Assembly: GCA_002381765.1 (NCBI GenBank)
Contig: DFXX01000085.1
Location: 34,358-98,357, forward strand
DNA: 64,000 nt
Direction of reading: 5' to 3'
Origin: Bacteriovoracaceae bacterium UBA4097
GTDB taxonomy: Bacteria > Bdellovibrionota > Bacteriovoracia > Bacteriovoracales > Bacteriovoracaceae
Every line of letters begins with the position of its first letter. Within the stretch, counting starts at the first letter, position 1. A program made the translations under genes and the position numbers. The notes beneath the pieces are model-generated. The model had not been told where the DNA came from and searched no databases. It worked only from the letters and a program-made list of their open reading frames with translations. This document shows, piece by piece, positions 32,755-40,347 of this stretch.

Positions 32755-33341
32755 GCATTTTCTCCAGAGTTTTGCGACCAGTTTAGACAAAAAGAGACGA
32801 GAGACCACTCATGACGAGGGAGAAGCTTATGAAGCTCTTTAGGAGTGAAGGCCAGAACCTTGAGTAAAATTTTCACTTGATTTACGGCGGCCGTGACTTG
32901 TGCTTTTTCTTTAGGAGCGAGATTTAATCTTTGTCCTTTCTTTACCTGATCAGAAAAACTTTGCAGGACTTTCTCTACTTGCAGCAGACCTTCCCGGAGA
33001 ATTAAGAGCTGGGCCTTTTGACGACGATTGAGTTCAATGAATTGATCGATGATAAAGCGAATCTTGCGACCCCGGCCCATAAGGCGGGCCTCCTTCATAG
33101 GCATTTTATCCAGAAAGCTCAAGTATTTGGGTGCGAGACAAAGAGTAAAATTGCGGGCCTTTTTTTCTTCGGCCACTTTAGGTCGACCCGGTTTTTTTTG
33201 GCCTACTTTCACTTGAGGGTGGGGCCCCCAGAAATTCTGAATGAGTTCTTCCGGGCCAGAAGCTTTTGGCCTTAGGGGGACTTCTTTACCCTCATTTAAG
33301 ATCTTTTGCAGAACACTCATACTTCGTGACGTATCGTTCAT
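32751..33341 (-). CDS. Basic protein with ribbon-helix-helix-like segment, recombinase partner
   Basis: The 196-residue protein starts at an ATG with GGAGAAAAG before it. A basic linker (GQKKPGRPKVAEEKKAR) leads to RNFTLCLAPKYLSFLDKM and then GRKIRFIIDQFIELN, which reads as a beta strand and two helices like a CopG/MetJ-type ribbon-helix-helix DNA-binding unit. A helical C-terminal half follows. It is translationally coupled to the tyrosine recombinase and could be its directionality factor, an accessory protein or an autorepressor. The family is not recognised with certainty. Confidence 0.6.
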   Translation of the reverse strand: MNDTSRSMSVLQKILNEGKEVPLRPKASGPEELIQNFWGPHPQVKVGQKKPGRPKVAEEKKARNFTLCLAPKYLSFLDKMPMKEARLMGRGRKIRFIIDQFIELNRRQKAQLLILREGLLQVEKVLQSFSDQVKKGQRLNLAPKEKAQVTAAVNQVKILLKVLAFTPKELHKLLPRHEWSLVSFCLNWSQNSGENA

Positions 33342-33363
33342 CTTTTCTCCAGAACAGCGCTAA

Positions 33364-33390
33364 TAGTGGCATAAAAAATTTATGCGCACC
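33364..33390 (-). repeat. dif-like palindrome 1 upstream of the recombinase operon
   Basis: On the minus strand GGTGCGCATAA (33390-33380), identical to the XerC arm of E. coli dif as I remember it, is followed after 5 bases by TTATGCCACTA (33374-33364). Its core CATAA and TTATG are symmetric. The canonical spacer is 6, so the fit is imperfect. Confidence 0.4.
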
Positions 33391-33393
33391 GTT

Positions 33394-33421
33394 CTCTCGC
33401 ATAATTCCCCTTATGGGGTAT
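33394..33421 (+). repeat. dif-like palindrome 2 upstream of the recombinase operon
   Basis: CTCTCGCATAA (33394-33404), a 6-base spacer TTCCCC and TTATGGGGTAT (33411-33421) follow the 11-6-11 layout of a Xer site. The inner CATAA/TTATG core matches dif; the outer right arm does not. Confidence 0.4.
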
Positions 33422-33435
33422 AAATAGAGTGTAGT

Positions 33436-33475
33436 AAAACTAGATCAGTTTTACTAATAAAATTGATCTAGTTTT
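33436..33475. repeat. 12-bp perfect inverted repeat: terminator or recombinase/operator site
   Basis: AAAACTAGATCA (33436-33447) and TGATCTAGTTTT (33464-33475) are exact inverted copies 16 bases apart; AGTAAAAC/GTTTTACT nests at one end. It lies 30 bases past the ybhN-like stop, where a terminator is expected, and also about 95 bases upstream of the recombinase operon. Confidence 0.5.
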
Positions 33476-33505
33476 AAGGCGGAAAATGGCCCGCTCCTTA
33501 ACTAA

Positions 33506-34456
33506 CTACTTTGATCGGTTATCTTTCTTCTGAAAGTATTCAAGGGATAGATAGGAAGGAATCGCGATAAAAAGTGGTAAAAGATAGTACACAAAACGAT
33601 AGCTCAGTAAAGCTACCAAAATCAGGGATGAAGAAATGTCGAAATTCATTCGTAAAAAGACAGCCTCTAAGACACCCAGGCCAGCTGGGACATGAGTCAG
33701 CACTCCAGCGATACTGGCAATCATAGCGGTGAATAGAACTTGTTCATAGGAAATGGAAGCTTCAAAACTTTGCAGTAAGAGAAATATAATTCCACTTACA
33801 ATCAACCATTGGGCCATGGATAAAATAAGTTGAGTCAAGGCCAATTTAAATTCAGGAAACTTAAAGTGAATCTTTTTGATATTAAGTTCATAGCGAGTTA
33901 GACACAGGGCCATATATCCTAAGGAGACTCCCAAGCTAAAAGCTCCACACAAGTAAATGCTCCAGGAAGGCAACGATATGAGGTCTTGAATTTCTTTCGT
34001 TCTAAAAAAAAGAATAAAGGAAATGATAGCAGTATATCCCAGCCAGTTACTAAGGGTAGAGAACAGCATGATCAGAGGAATCTTACTTTTATCCACCCCC
34101 CAACCAGAATAGATCCGATAACGAAATCCTAGACCGCCAACTAAGGCACCTAGATTTAAATTAAAGGCATAAGAAATAAAAGCGCTGGGATAGATCTTTT
34201 TTACATTGATATCCGAGATTTTAAGATAACGAAATCCCAAGTAATCATAGCTGGATAAAATAAAATAGTTCATTAGGGCAAGGGCAGAACACACAAGCAC
34301 AGTTGGAATAGAAACTTTGAGAAGAGCACTCTTCACTTCCACCCAACTCACTTCGGAGAGACTTTCATAAACCAGATAACCTACTAAACCAATAAATAGG
34401 GCCGTCAAATAGGGCCGAAGCTTTTTAAAAGTCTTCTTAAACTTTTGAGTATTCAT
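33506..34456 (-). CDS. YbhN/lysylphosphatidylglycerol synthase-type membrane protein
   Basis: The 316-residue protein has about eight membrane spans and the UPF0104/LPG_synthase_TM plan: a conserved NLNLGALVGGLGFRYRIYSG region and TMIASIAGVLTHVPAGLGVLE-like loop (AGVLTHVPAGLGVLEA at about 255). E. coli ybhN lies beside cardiolipin synthase clsB, exactly as here, so a phospholipid translocation or modification role is likely. It overlaps the cardiolipin synthase gene by 20 bases. Confidence 0.82.
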   Translation of the reverse strand: MNTQKFKKTFKKLRPYLTALFIGLVGYLVYESLSEVSWVEVKSALLKVSIPTVLVCSALALMNYFILSSYDYLGFRYLKISDINVKKIYPSAFISYAFNLNLGALVGGLGFRYRIYSGWGVDKSKIPLIMLFSTLSNWLGYTAIISFILFFRTKEIQDLISLPSWSIYLCGAFSLGVSLGYMALCLTRYELNIKKIHFKFPEFKLALTQLILSMAQWLIVSGIIFLLLQSFEASISYEQVLFTAMIASIAGVLTHVPAGLGVLEAVFLRMNFDISSSLILVALLSYRFVYYLLPLFIAIPSYLSLEYFQKKDNRSK

Positions 34457-35882
34457 AAAGGGCCCAAAATAAAAGAGGTATTATTGGCAGAAGAAGAATC
34501 CATTTTGGTATGGCGTGCTTAATATCAACAAAAGGCGTAATCAGACTGGCCAGCTTCTCAAGAACAGTTAACTCTTTAAGTGGAAGATCTTTTAGTGTTT
34601 TCACGTTTTTTCCCTTAAAGGTTTGAATGGCCGTCATCCACTTCCCCGATCTATGATATTCATTTCTTAATTCGGCCGGATCGATATGAAGATGCTCGGC
34701 CAGCAGATGATTCACATTCTGAGTAATAAATTCCTGTGCCTCTTTTTGTCCCTTGGCCTCAAGAGATAAATTGATTTCACTATCGACCAGCATGGAGCGG
34801 TAATTGAGGTTGGCCGAACCAAGGGTTAAAAAATTATCGTCTACGATCATGAGTTTTGAATGGACCTTAATAAAATTAAGTGGATTTTTATTAGGAATGC
34901 CCGGGTAATAAACTCCTAGACGATGATACTTATCAGCAGTCTTTAGTTTTTTAATAATCTTATTTCGACCATTCACATAGATCGCCCTTTCGAAAGTTCC
35001 TTGATAGGAGTAAGGAAGAATGATGATAACCTCCGGACCAAAAGGATCTAAGAGCTTCTCGCACAAGGTCCCTAAAATCTCCTGATGAGTGAGATATTGG
35101 TTTTCTATAAAAACAAGCTTCCTCGCACTTTGAATGCCATCTTTATAAAGCTTTTCGATCTCATAGATATTCTCAAAAGGATCAGTACGAGATATGGCAA
35201 GAGAAGTCTTTCTCATTTGAGGACTATGAGTCGTGGGCCAGATACTTGAAAGTCTCTCTTCTTTGAGACCAGAACTACTCTTAATGCGTTTTTCAACTAA
35301 CTCTCGCAGGCTCGCTATAATTTCGCCAGTCATAACAAACTGAATATCATGCACTGGCTGATAAGGCTTACCTAGACCATCGATTCTTAAATTACTTGTG
35401 GGATCATGATCAGAGGTATCCCAGCGCTTCTTAGATAAATCCATACCACCAAGAAAAGCGCAGCAATTATCTATAAGAATCATTTTTTCATGAAAAGAAC
35501 TGAACATATAAGGAAGCTTGTCATTAGAATAGGTGATACGCCCGAGAGTCTTTAGATTCCATCTGCTTCGAGTAAAACGCTCTCTACCAAAGGCAAGAAA
35601 GAAGGCGGGCTTCCATGATAGTATACGGATCTTTAAGTTCTTTCTGATTTTAGCTAAATCATTGAAATAATCTCTTAAGTTATCTGGATATCCTCTACCC
35701 ACTCGCCCTAGTCCCATCCTGGCATCCACTTCCCAACCAGCAATAAGAATTGAATGCTTTGCTTGCTTGGCGACGTCAAAAAAGGCCTGGTAGTAGTTAT
35801 GGCCATCAAAGAGAATGGCCAGATGATCCACCTCTTTAATTCTCCAACAATTATCATGAACTTTAAGGATGCTTTGTTTCAT
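34437..35882 (-). CDS. Phospholipase D-superfamily cardiolipin synthase (ClsB-like)
   Basis: The 481-residue protein has two HKD motifs: FHEKMILIDNC (His131, Lys133, Asp138) and VHSKLMIVDDN (His341, Lys343, Asp348), each followed by a G-G/S-x-N/D-L segment. That pair is the active site of cardiolipin synthases and phospholipases D. A C-terminal membrane helix (WILLLPIIPLLFWALYEY) anchors it, and there is no N-terminal span, unlike ClsA. It heads the pair with the YbhN-like protein. GGGGAAGA precedes the start. It is divergent from the acidic protein gene. Confidence 0.88.
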   Translation of the reverse strand: MKQSILKVHDNCWRIKEVDHLAILFDGHNYYQAFFDVAKQAKHSILIAGWEVDARMGLGRVGRGYPDNLRDYFNDLAKIRKNLKIRILSWKPAFFLAFGRERFTRSRWNLKTLGRITYSNDKLPYMFSSFHEKMILIDNCCAFLGGMDLSKKRWDTSDHDPTSNLRIDGLGKPYQPVHDIQFVMTGEIIASLRELVEKRIKSSSGLKEERLSSIWPTTHSPQMRKTSLAISRTDPFENIYEIEKLYKDGIQSARKLVFIENQYLTHQEILGTLCEKLLDPFGPEVIIILPYSYQGTFERAIYVNGRNKIIKKLKTADKYHRLGVYYPGIPNKNPLNFIKVHSKLMIVDDNFLTLGSANLNYRSMLVDSEINLSLEAKGQKEAQEFITQNVNHLLAEHLHIDPAELRNEYHRSGKWMTAIQTFKGKNVKTLKDLPLKELTVLEKLASLITPFVDIKHAIPKWILLLPIIPLLFWALYEYSKV

Positions 35883-35924
35883 TCTTCCCCAGGTAATACT
35901 AAACTGACTATAATCAAAAATTTT

Positions 35925-35952
35925 CCTATGTCATGAGAGGTCATGACATAGG
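35925..35952. promoter_or_regulatory. 12-bp perfect palindrome between divergent genes, probable operator
   Basis: CCTATGTCATGA (35925-35936), GAGG, and TCATGACATAGG (35941-35952) form a perfect inverted repeat. It lies between two divergent starts, where a terminator makes no sense. TGACAT inside it is -35-like for the minus-strand gene. Confidence 0.55.
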
Positions 35953-35957
35953 TTTAA

Positions 35958-35986
35958 TTGACGAATGCCGCAATCAGCGGTTTAGT
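35958..35986 (+). promoter_or_regulatory. Possible promoter of the acidic protein gene
   Basis: TTGACG (35958-35963) and TTTAGT (35981-35986) are 17 bases apart, abutting the palindrome and 28 bases before the start. Confidence 0.4.
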
Positions 35987-36014
35987 GATGAGAGAGAACA
36001 CAGAGGGGTGCAAG

Positions 36015-36254
36015 ATGGAAGAAGATCTCATAAATTTAGATAAGATTAAAAAGATGTTCGTTGGCAAGTCTGGAACCAGCACAGTAGAAGTTGCGGACAC
36101 TGAGTATGACATCTTGCTAAAAGAGGCCAAAAAAGAAAAAGTAATTCTTTCAGAAAAAGCTACTGAATTCAGCATTAAGTCCGGGGATGCTGTCATTAAA
36201 ATTCAGAAAGATGAGGAAGATGAGGAAGAAGAGGATGAAGAGGATGAGATCTAA
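36015..36254 (+). CDS. 79-residue acidic protein
   Basis: The ATG at 36015 follows AGAGGGGTG; an upstream in-frame ATG at 35958 would translate the promoter region. The protein starts MEEDLINLDKIKKMFVGKSG and ends in about 19 residues made almost only of Asp and Glu. It has no signal or membrane part. An acidic tail on a small domain is typical of DNA mimics, chaperone-like or rRNA-binding adaptors, but I recognise no family. Confidence 0.65.
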   Translation: MEEDLINLDKIKKMFVGKSGTSTVEVADTEYDILLKEAKKEKVILSEKATEFSIKSGDAVIKIQKDEEDEEEEDEEDEI

Positions 36255-36330
36255 CTTCTTATTTTAATTAAAATTTTAAAGATAGAAGCGAAGACGTTTA
36301 AGAAAATTAAATTTCCTTAGACTTTGGGTC

Positions 36331-36336
36331 GATGAT
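36331..36336 (+). promoter_or_regulatory. -10-like GATGAT six bases before a start codon
   Basis: GATGAT is followed by CCTATC and the ATG at 36343; TAAATTTC lies at 36308-36315. No Shine-Dalgarno is visible. Confidence 0.35.
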
Positions 36337-36342
36337 CCTATC

Positions 36343-36969
36343 ATGAAAACTCCCCTATGCCATGGTTGGCATTCAGAAGAGCTCAGTAGACCAAACCCTA
36401 TAGTAACATTTAGTCCGGTATGGGCCGAAGGTAAGCGCTGGTATCCAGATCCTGGGGACAAGCACGCGCTCTTATTGCTTAAGCGGGAAACCGATAAGAA
36501 AGTTTCATTTCCCCGCGCCTATCGGGGATGGAGGGCTTCGGGTGCTCATGAGGAGTCAGAGTTGGGTGAAGGGCGGGCCTTTTTAAGATGGCTGCAGAGG
36601 CATGATCTCTCTATTCTATGGAAGGAAAATGATTTTAGACCCCACCCCTATTTCTGTTCCAAAAAAGCTCCCACCCATGATCCCCATGATGAACTAAGTA
36701 ATGGTCTTAGTTTTGCCATTAGGCCCGTCAAAGTAGATAATCGCAAGATCAAGCTCTACGTCTCTGATCAGGACATGTTGAGTATTCTTCATATGCCTTA
36801 TGGAAATGAAGAAGATTTTCTGGAATTGGTGATGAGATATATTAGTCAGAGATTTGAATGGAGTAAGTGGAATGCTCCGGCGCCGCCTTTTTTAGAGTGG
36901 CTTAGCTCTCAAGGGAAAAGGGCGGTCTTCAAGGAAGGTCAACTAGGCTTTCGGCCACTGCGGATATAA
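36343..36969 (+). CDS. Hypothetical cytoplasmic protein, 208 residues
   Basis: No family is recognised. The protein is rich in Trp, His, Pro and Arg (LCHGWHSEELSRPNP, KRWYPDPGDKHA, FPRAYRGWRASG) with no signal peptide or membrane segment. The middle has LRWLQRHDLSILW and the C-terminal half a helix with MRYISQRFEWSKW. The aromatic density suggests a folded nucleic-acid or carbohydrate-binding domain, which is only a guess. It has no Shine-Dalgarno and is alone in its unit. Confidence 0.6.
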   Translation: MKTPLCHGWHSEELSRPNPIVTFSPVWAEGKRWYPDPGDKHALLLLKRETDKKVSFPRAYRGWRASGAHEESELGEGRAFLRWLQRHDLSILWKENDFRPHPYFCSKKAPTHDPHDELSNGLSFAIRPVKVDNRKIKLYVSDQDMLSILHMPYGNEEDFLELVMRYISQRFEWSKWNAPAPPFLEWLSSQGKRAVFKEGQLGFRPLRI

Positions 36970-36996
36970 AAAAAAGGCCCCGCTCAAGGCAGGGCC
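36967..36996 (-). terminator. Terminator of the PAP2 phosphatase gene
   Basis: On the minus strand GGCCCTGC and GCGGGGCC pair with one mismatch (36996-36976), followed by eight T. It lies 16 bases past the stop. Confidence 0.75.
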
Positions 36997-37012
36997 ATCA
37001 TCTTTGACTAGA

Positions 37013-38059
37013 TTATTTAGCATCTTGGAAAACTTCATCCATACATAGCCTTACTAGTTCATGACCTTCTAAACCAGATTTGCCACATTTAAACTCGCGT
37101 TTTTTCTTCCCTGGTGTCCACTCGATTTGAACAGCGTAAGAAGGTTTTCCAAACTCATCCACGCCAATCTGAGGAGATAAAATAAGTCCAGAGGTAGATG
37201 AGCGATCAGTATTTTGAAGAGTTCTAATAAGAATCTTTGTAATTAAATGACCAGCAATTGCTCCTACGATAACATCACTTGCCCAGTGCTTATTATCATG
37301 AACTCGTGAGAAAGCTGTGAGGGCCGCTGCACCGTAAGCGATATAAGGCACGATTGGCTTATCTTTATAAACTTCAGCAATAACTGTTGCAAGAGAGAAG
37401 GCAGCTGAAGCGTGACCAGAGAAAAATGATTGACCACCTTCAAAAAAATCATTTGGATTTTCAGTTTCATTGGGTCTAGTTCTTTGGAAAGATTTCTTAA
37501 AGGCTTCAGTTACAATTTGCGTAGCAAGACCAGCTGTCACGGTGAAGATACCAACTTGCTTAAGCTTACCATTCTTCATGACTGCGCCGATAAAGTAAGA
37601 ACCCGCTGCTACCGAAGTCATACCGATCGTACCACCTAGATGCTCACCAAAACTAAGGATCAATTCTGAAGTTGGTGTTTTATTTTTTTGTACATAATCC
37701 ATAATTTCCCGATCATTAGCAAAGACGATAGTACCTAATGAGAGGGCCCCTGCTAGTAAAGCAAAGTCTTTTGAATTAGCATCGATTGGAATAAAATATT
37801 CAGGACCACTCTTCCCGACTAATCGGGCAAACTCCTGCTTGCTGAAAGTTGGCATCTGATGTGTACTTAATGACTTTCCTGAACAGCTCTCGAGGATAGG
37901 ATCACATTTCTTAGCTGCCTCATACTTCTGAACAATATTTGTTCTCAGATCGATAATCTGACCATTGTGTTCGAAGCAATCTCCTGTCGATAGACAAGAT
38001 GGTGCGGCCGAGGCGGCAAGTACATTCATGGATAGCATAAGTGCAATTAGTTTATACAT
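37013..38059 (-). CDS. Exported PAP2-family phosphatase
   Basis: The 348-residue protein has a signal peptide (MYKLIALMLSMNVLAASA) and the three phosphatase motifs: KKSFQRTRPNE (KxxxxxxRP), FFSGHASAAFS (SGH) and SRVHDNKHWASD (SRxxxxxHxxxD), interleaved with hydrophobic helices. PAP2 enzymes dephosphorylate undecaprenyl pyrophosphate, phosphatidate or lipid A on the periplasmic side. An N-terminal cysteine-rich stretch (CLSTGDCFEHN) is unusual. GGGAGA precedes the start and a terminator follows. Confidence 0.87.
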   Translation of the reverse strand: MYKLIALMLSMNVLAASAAPSCLSTGDCFEHNGQIIDLRTNIVQKYEAAKKCDPILESCSGKSLSTHQMPTFSKQEFARLVGKSGPEYFIPIDANSKDFALLAGALSLGTIVFANDREIMDYVQKNKTPTSELILSFGEHLGGTIGMTSVAAGSYFIGAVMKNGKLKQVGIFTVTAGLATQIVTEAFKKSFQRTRPNETENPNDFFEGGQSFFSGHASAAFSLATVIAEVYKDKPIVPYIAYGAAALTAFSRVHDNKHWASDVIVGAIAGHLITKILIRTLQNTDRSSTSGLILSPQIGVDEFGKPSYAVQIEWTPGKKKREFKCGKSGLEGHELVRLCMDEVFQDAK

Positions 38060-38211
38060 GTTGATCTCCCTGTGTTTTGTGAATTCTTACATAGGGACTC
38101 ATTTCAGTGGAAAAAAAACACACCGAGAGGTAAATACTATCCTCGCTGTCAAAAAAATATACGCCTTAAGCCCTTGAAAACCTTGAGGTTTCCTAAAGCT
38201 TAAGCTTCTCT

Positions 38212-39201
38212 TTATCTGAAATTACTGAGAAAACGAGCCAGCCATGATTTCCTCTCTACATAATCTCTTTCGATGATGTGCGAGACCTCTTCCTCTGGTC
38301 GCAGTTCTTCAAGTTCTTGTTCTTGGACTATACTGACATCCATATCCACTTCCCGCAATCGATAGCCGATGCGTTTAGGATTGGATGGCTCCCATCTTAA
38401 AACAATATATCCCGGTTTTTCATTACCCAGAACCTCTCCTCCAGTGCCACTAATGAGCAGACGAGTTCCATCATCTTCTCCATCATCGGCCAGTATATGA
38501 ACATGACCAGCGATATGCATATCAAACTTACCAATTATATAAGTTTCAAGAAATGCCTTTAAAGGTCCAGACGATCCATTCCAATCTTTAGAGCCTGAGT
38601 ATCCATCTCCTTTCAAAGGATGATGAGTGAAGGCAATCTTCACATCGCAAGCTTTAAGCTTACTTTGAAGTTGCGTTAACCATTTGGCCTGATCAAAGGC
38701 TTCAGCTACCATTTCCGTATAGTAGTAAAAGCTGGTATCAAGGGCCACCATACAGAGACCACCATAATCCACCATGTAAAAATAATTTGGGAAGAAAAAG
38801 CCTTCATAACGCTTACTCACATCTTTCCACGCAGAAGGATCTTCCTTGTGATCGTGATTACCAAGAACGAGATTGATCACAAGATTGGGGTCTCGGTTAA
38901 GGAGTGGGAGATAATAGTCAAGAAAGCGTCTTTCGAGTTCAGGATCATCCACCGATTTAATACCCTTGGGGTAAACGAGATCGCCTAGAAAAAAAATACG
39001 ATTGCATTCCTCAGCTTCAAGAGCATCGGCAATCTCTTGCTGATGTTCCGTCACTCGTCCTAAGTCTCCCACTAAGCAGAGCTTCACCATCTCTTCTTGC
39101 GCAAGCAGGGTGTCTTTATAAACATGGCCCTGGGGCCTACTGCAATTTTGCAAGAGGAATAAAGATGAAGCCAGCGTGAGTAAGAAGATAAACAATCTCA
39201 T
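38212..39201 (-). CDS. Calcineurin-like metallophosphoesterase, probable lipoprotein
   Basis: The 329-residue protein has an N-terminal lipoprotein-like signal (FLLTLASSLFLLQNC) and the dinuclear metal motifs GDLGR, FLGDLVYP, LGNHDHKED, FTHHPLKG and AGHVHILAD in order. The arrangement is like purple acid (tartrate-resistant) phosphatases. It should hydrolyse phosphate esters in the periplasm. A charged tail (EQELEELRPEEEVSH) follows the catalytic domain. The start codon lies inside an 11-bp perfect inverted repeat (39194-39226) and there is no clear Shine-Dalgarno. Confidence 0.85.
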   Translation of the reverse strand: MRLFIFLLTLASSLFLLQNCSRPQGHVYKDTLLAQEEMVKLCLVGDLGRVTEHQQEIADALEAEECNRIFFLGDLVYPKGIKSVDDPELERRFLDYYLPLLNRDPNLVINLVLGNHDHKEDPSAWKDVSKRYEGFFFPNYFYMVDYGGLCMVALDTSFYYYTEMVAEAFDQAKWLTQLQSKLKACDVKIAFTHHPLKGDGYSGSKDWNGSSGPLKAFLETYIIGKFDMHIAGHVHILADDGEDDGTRLLISGTGGEVLGNEKPGYIVLRWEPSNPKRIGYRLREVDMDVSIVQEQELEELRPEEEVSHIIERDYVERKSWLARFLSNFR

Positions 39202-39226
39202 ACCTAAGCCTAACTGGTATGAGATT
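39194..39226. promoter_or_regulatory. 11-bp perfect inverted repeat covering a start codon
   Basis: AATCTCATACC (39194-39204) and GGTATGAGATT (39216-39226) are 11 bases apart. The ATG of the metallophosphoesterase (39201-39199) is inside one arm, so an mRNA hairpin would hide it; alternatively it is an operator over the transcription start. Confidence 0.5.
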
Positions 39227-39344
39227 AAAAATCATTCCTTCACTGCATTCAGATGAAAGTAATCCAGAAGGGCTGCAATAAATTGGCATATTTCCTGATT
39301 TAATTTAATCAGATATTTTGCTCTTAGACTTGGGAGTCTCTTTT

Positions 39345-39373
39345 ATTTCACCTAGTGTAGATTGAGGTGAAAT
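39345..39373 (+). promoter_or_regulatory. 9-bp hairpin masking a ribosome site
   Basis: ATTTCACCT (39345-39353) and AGGTGAAAT (39365-39373) pair perfectly around 11 bases. The second arm contains the GAGGTG ribosome site of the tiny ORF at 39374 and ends at its ATG. Confidence 0.45.
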
Positions 39374-39463
39374 ATGGAACTCCTTCTTCTTGCTCTTATT
39401 ATGGTCCTTTATTACCTAGTGACCTATCCACCTTTTATTGTTTTCTGGGAGCTTAGGTCTTAA
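39374..39463 (+). CDS. Possible 29-residue hydrophobic membrane peptide
   Basis: An ATG directly after GAGGTGAAAT opens 29 codons: MELLLLALIMVLYYLVTY, then PPFIVFWELRS. It would be a single membrane helix, like many small stress or toxin peptides. Its last 48 bases overlap the 3' end of the convergent methyltransferase gene, so they are constrained by that gene. The ribosome site sits in a hairpin. Confidence 0.35.
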   Translation: MELLLLALIMVLYYLVTYPPFIVFWELRS

Positions 39464-40267
39464 GATCGACCCAATGACAATTTGAGTTTCCCCATTGATT
39501 TCATCATTATCAAACACCACCATCCCTTTTTCTCTTAAATCATAAAGATGAGAGTTAATATGGGGAAGTTTGGTATAGTTCCCAAAATGAATTCTGATAG
39601 CATTCATATGAAGGATGTCATATTTCTCCAGGATAAGAGGTATAACTTTTGAAGGATTGGACAATGATCCCCAAAGAAGAGCAAGAGTCGTGCCCGGAGG
39701 ATGCTCATAATTAAGAATATCCAAGAGGTAATCTGCTCCATCGACTCCACCATTGATGGGAATAAGATGATAGTCAGAGGTATCGGGTGGTGCTGGTATA
39801 TAAGGAGGATTGGAAACGACTAAAGTCTCACCTTTTATAAAGGTAGAATTCTGGAGGAAAGACTTCATAGACCCCTGCTTGAAGACATATGAATCGGATA
39901 ATCCCAGGGCTTCTGCATTCTGTTTACTAACCTTTAATGCTTCGGGATCAATATCCACAGCAATCGCCTTGAGATCAGCGAGTTTGCTTTGCTTGATGGC
40001 CAGTAAAGTGGGAACACTACTTCCCGCTCCAAAATCAACCAGAAATTTGGGTGCTTTCTGCAACTCCAGGGCCTTTCGGATGAGACGTGAATAAATGAGG
40101 GTATCATAGAGATCATTAAAATGCGTCAAATCCAGTGGAAACTTTTTATATTCCGCATAGAGCTCAGTCGCCTCAATGGGTACATTGGTATAATCATCAA
40201 ACTCATTGGAATAGTTAGTGACGAAATTAGAGAAATAATTTTTTGCTTTGGTACTCACTTCACTCAT
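39416..40267 (-). CDS. PrmC/HemK-like N5-glutamine or N6-adenine SAM methyltransferase
   Basis: The 283-residue protein has VDFGAGSSVPTLLAI as the SAM loop (a divergent DxGxGS), AVDIDPEALKVSKQN, and VVSNPPYIPAPP, the NPPY motif that methylates planar amides or amino groups. The N-terminal region differs from PrmC and lacks its usual helical bundle signature, so the substrate may be a nucleic acid or another protein. GGGGGAG precedes the start. Confidence 0.78.
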   Translation of the reverse strand: MSEVSTKAKNYFSNFVTNYSNEFDDYTNVPIEATELYAEYKKFPLDLTHFNDLYDTLIYSRLIRKALELQKAPKFLVDFGAGSSVPTLLAIKQSKLADLKAIAVDIDPEALKVSKQNAEALGLSDSYVFKQGSMKSFLQNSTFIKGETLVVSNPPYIPAPPDTSDYHLIPINGGVDGADYLLDILNYEHPPGTTLALLWGSLSNPSKVIPLILEKYDILHMNAIRIHFGNYTKLPHINSHLYDLREKGMVVFDNDEINGETQIVIGSILRPKLPENNKRWIGH

Positions 40268-40347
40268 AACTCCCCCAGGGTTTGGTTTCTAAGGGATACT
40301 ATTATGATGAGGAAATTTGAAAAACCAGCGGTGCAATGGCCAAGAGT

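Noticed and set aside
31804..33341. Prophage or integrative element marked by the tyrosine recombinase
   Set aside because: No phage structural genes, tRNA, direct-repeat att sites or change of base composition flank it; the neighbours are ordinary chromosomal genes.
36276..36461. Minus-strand frame opposite the 208-residue hypothetical gene
   Set aside because: It is short, without a ribosome site, and ends within the start region of the plus-strand gene.
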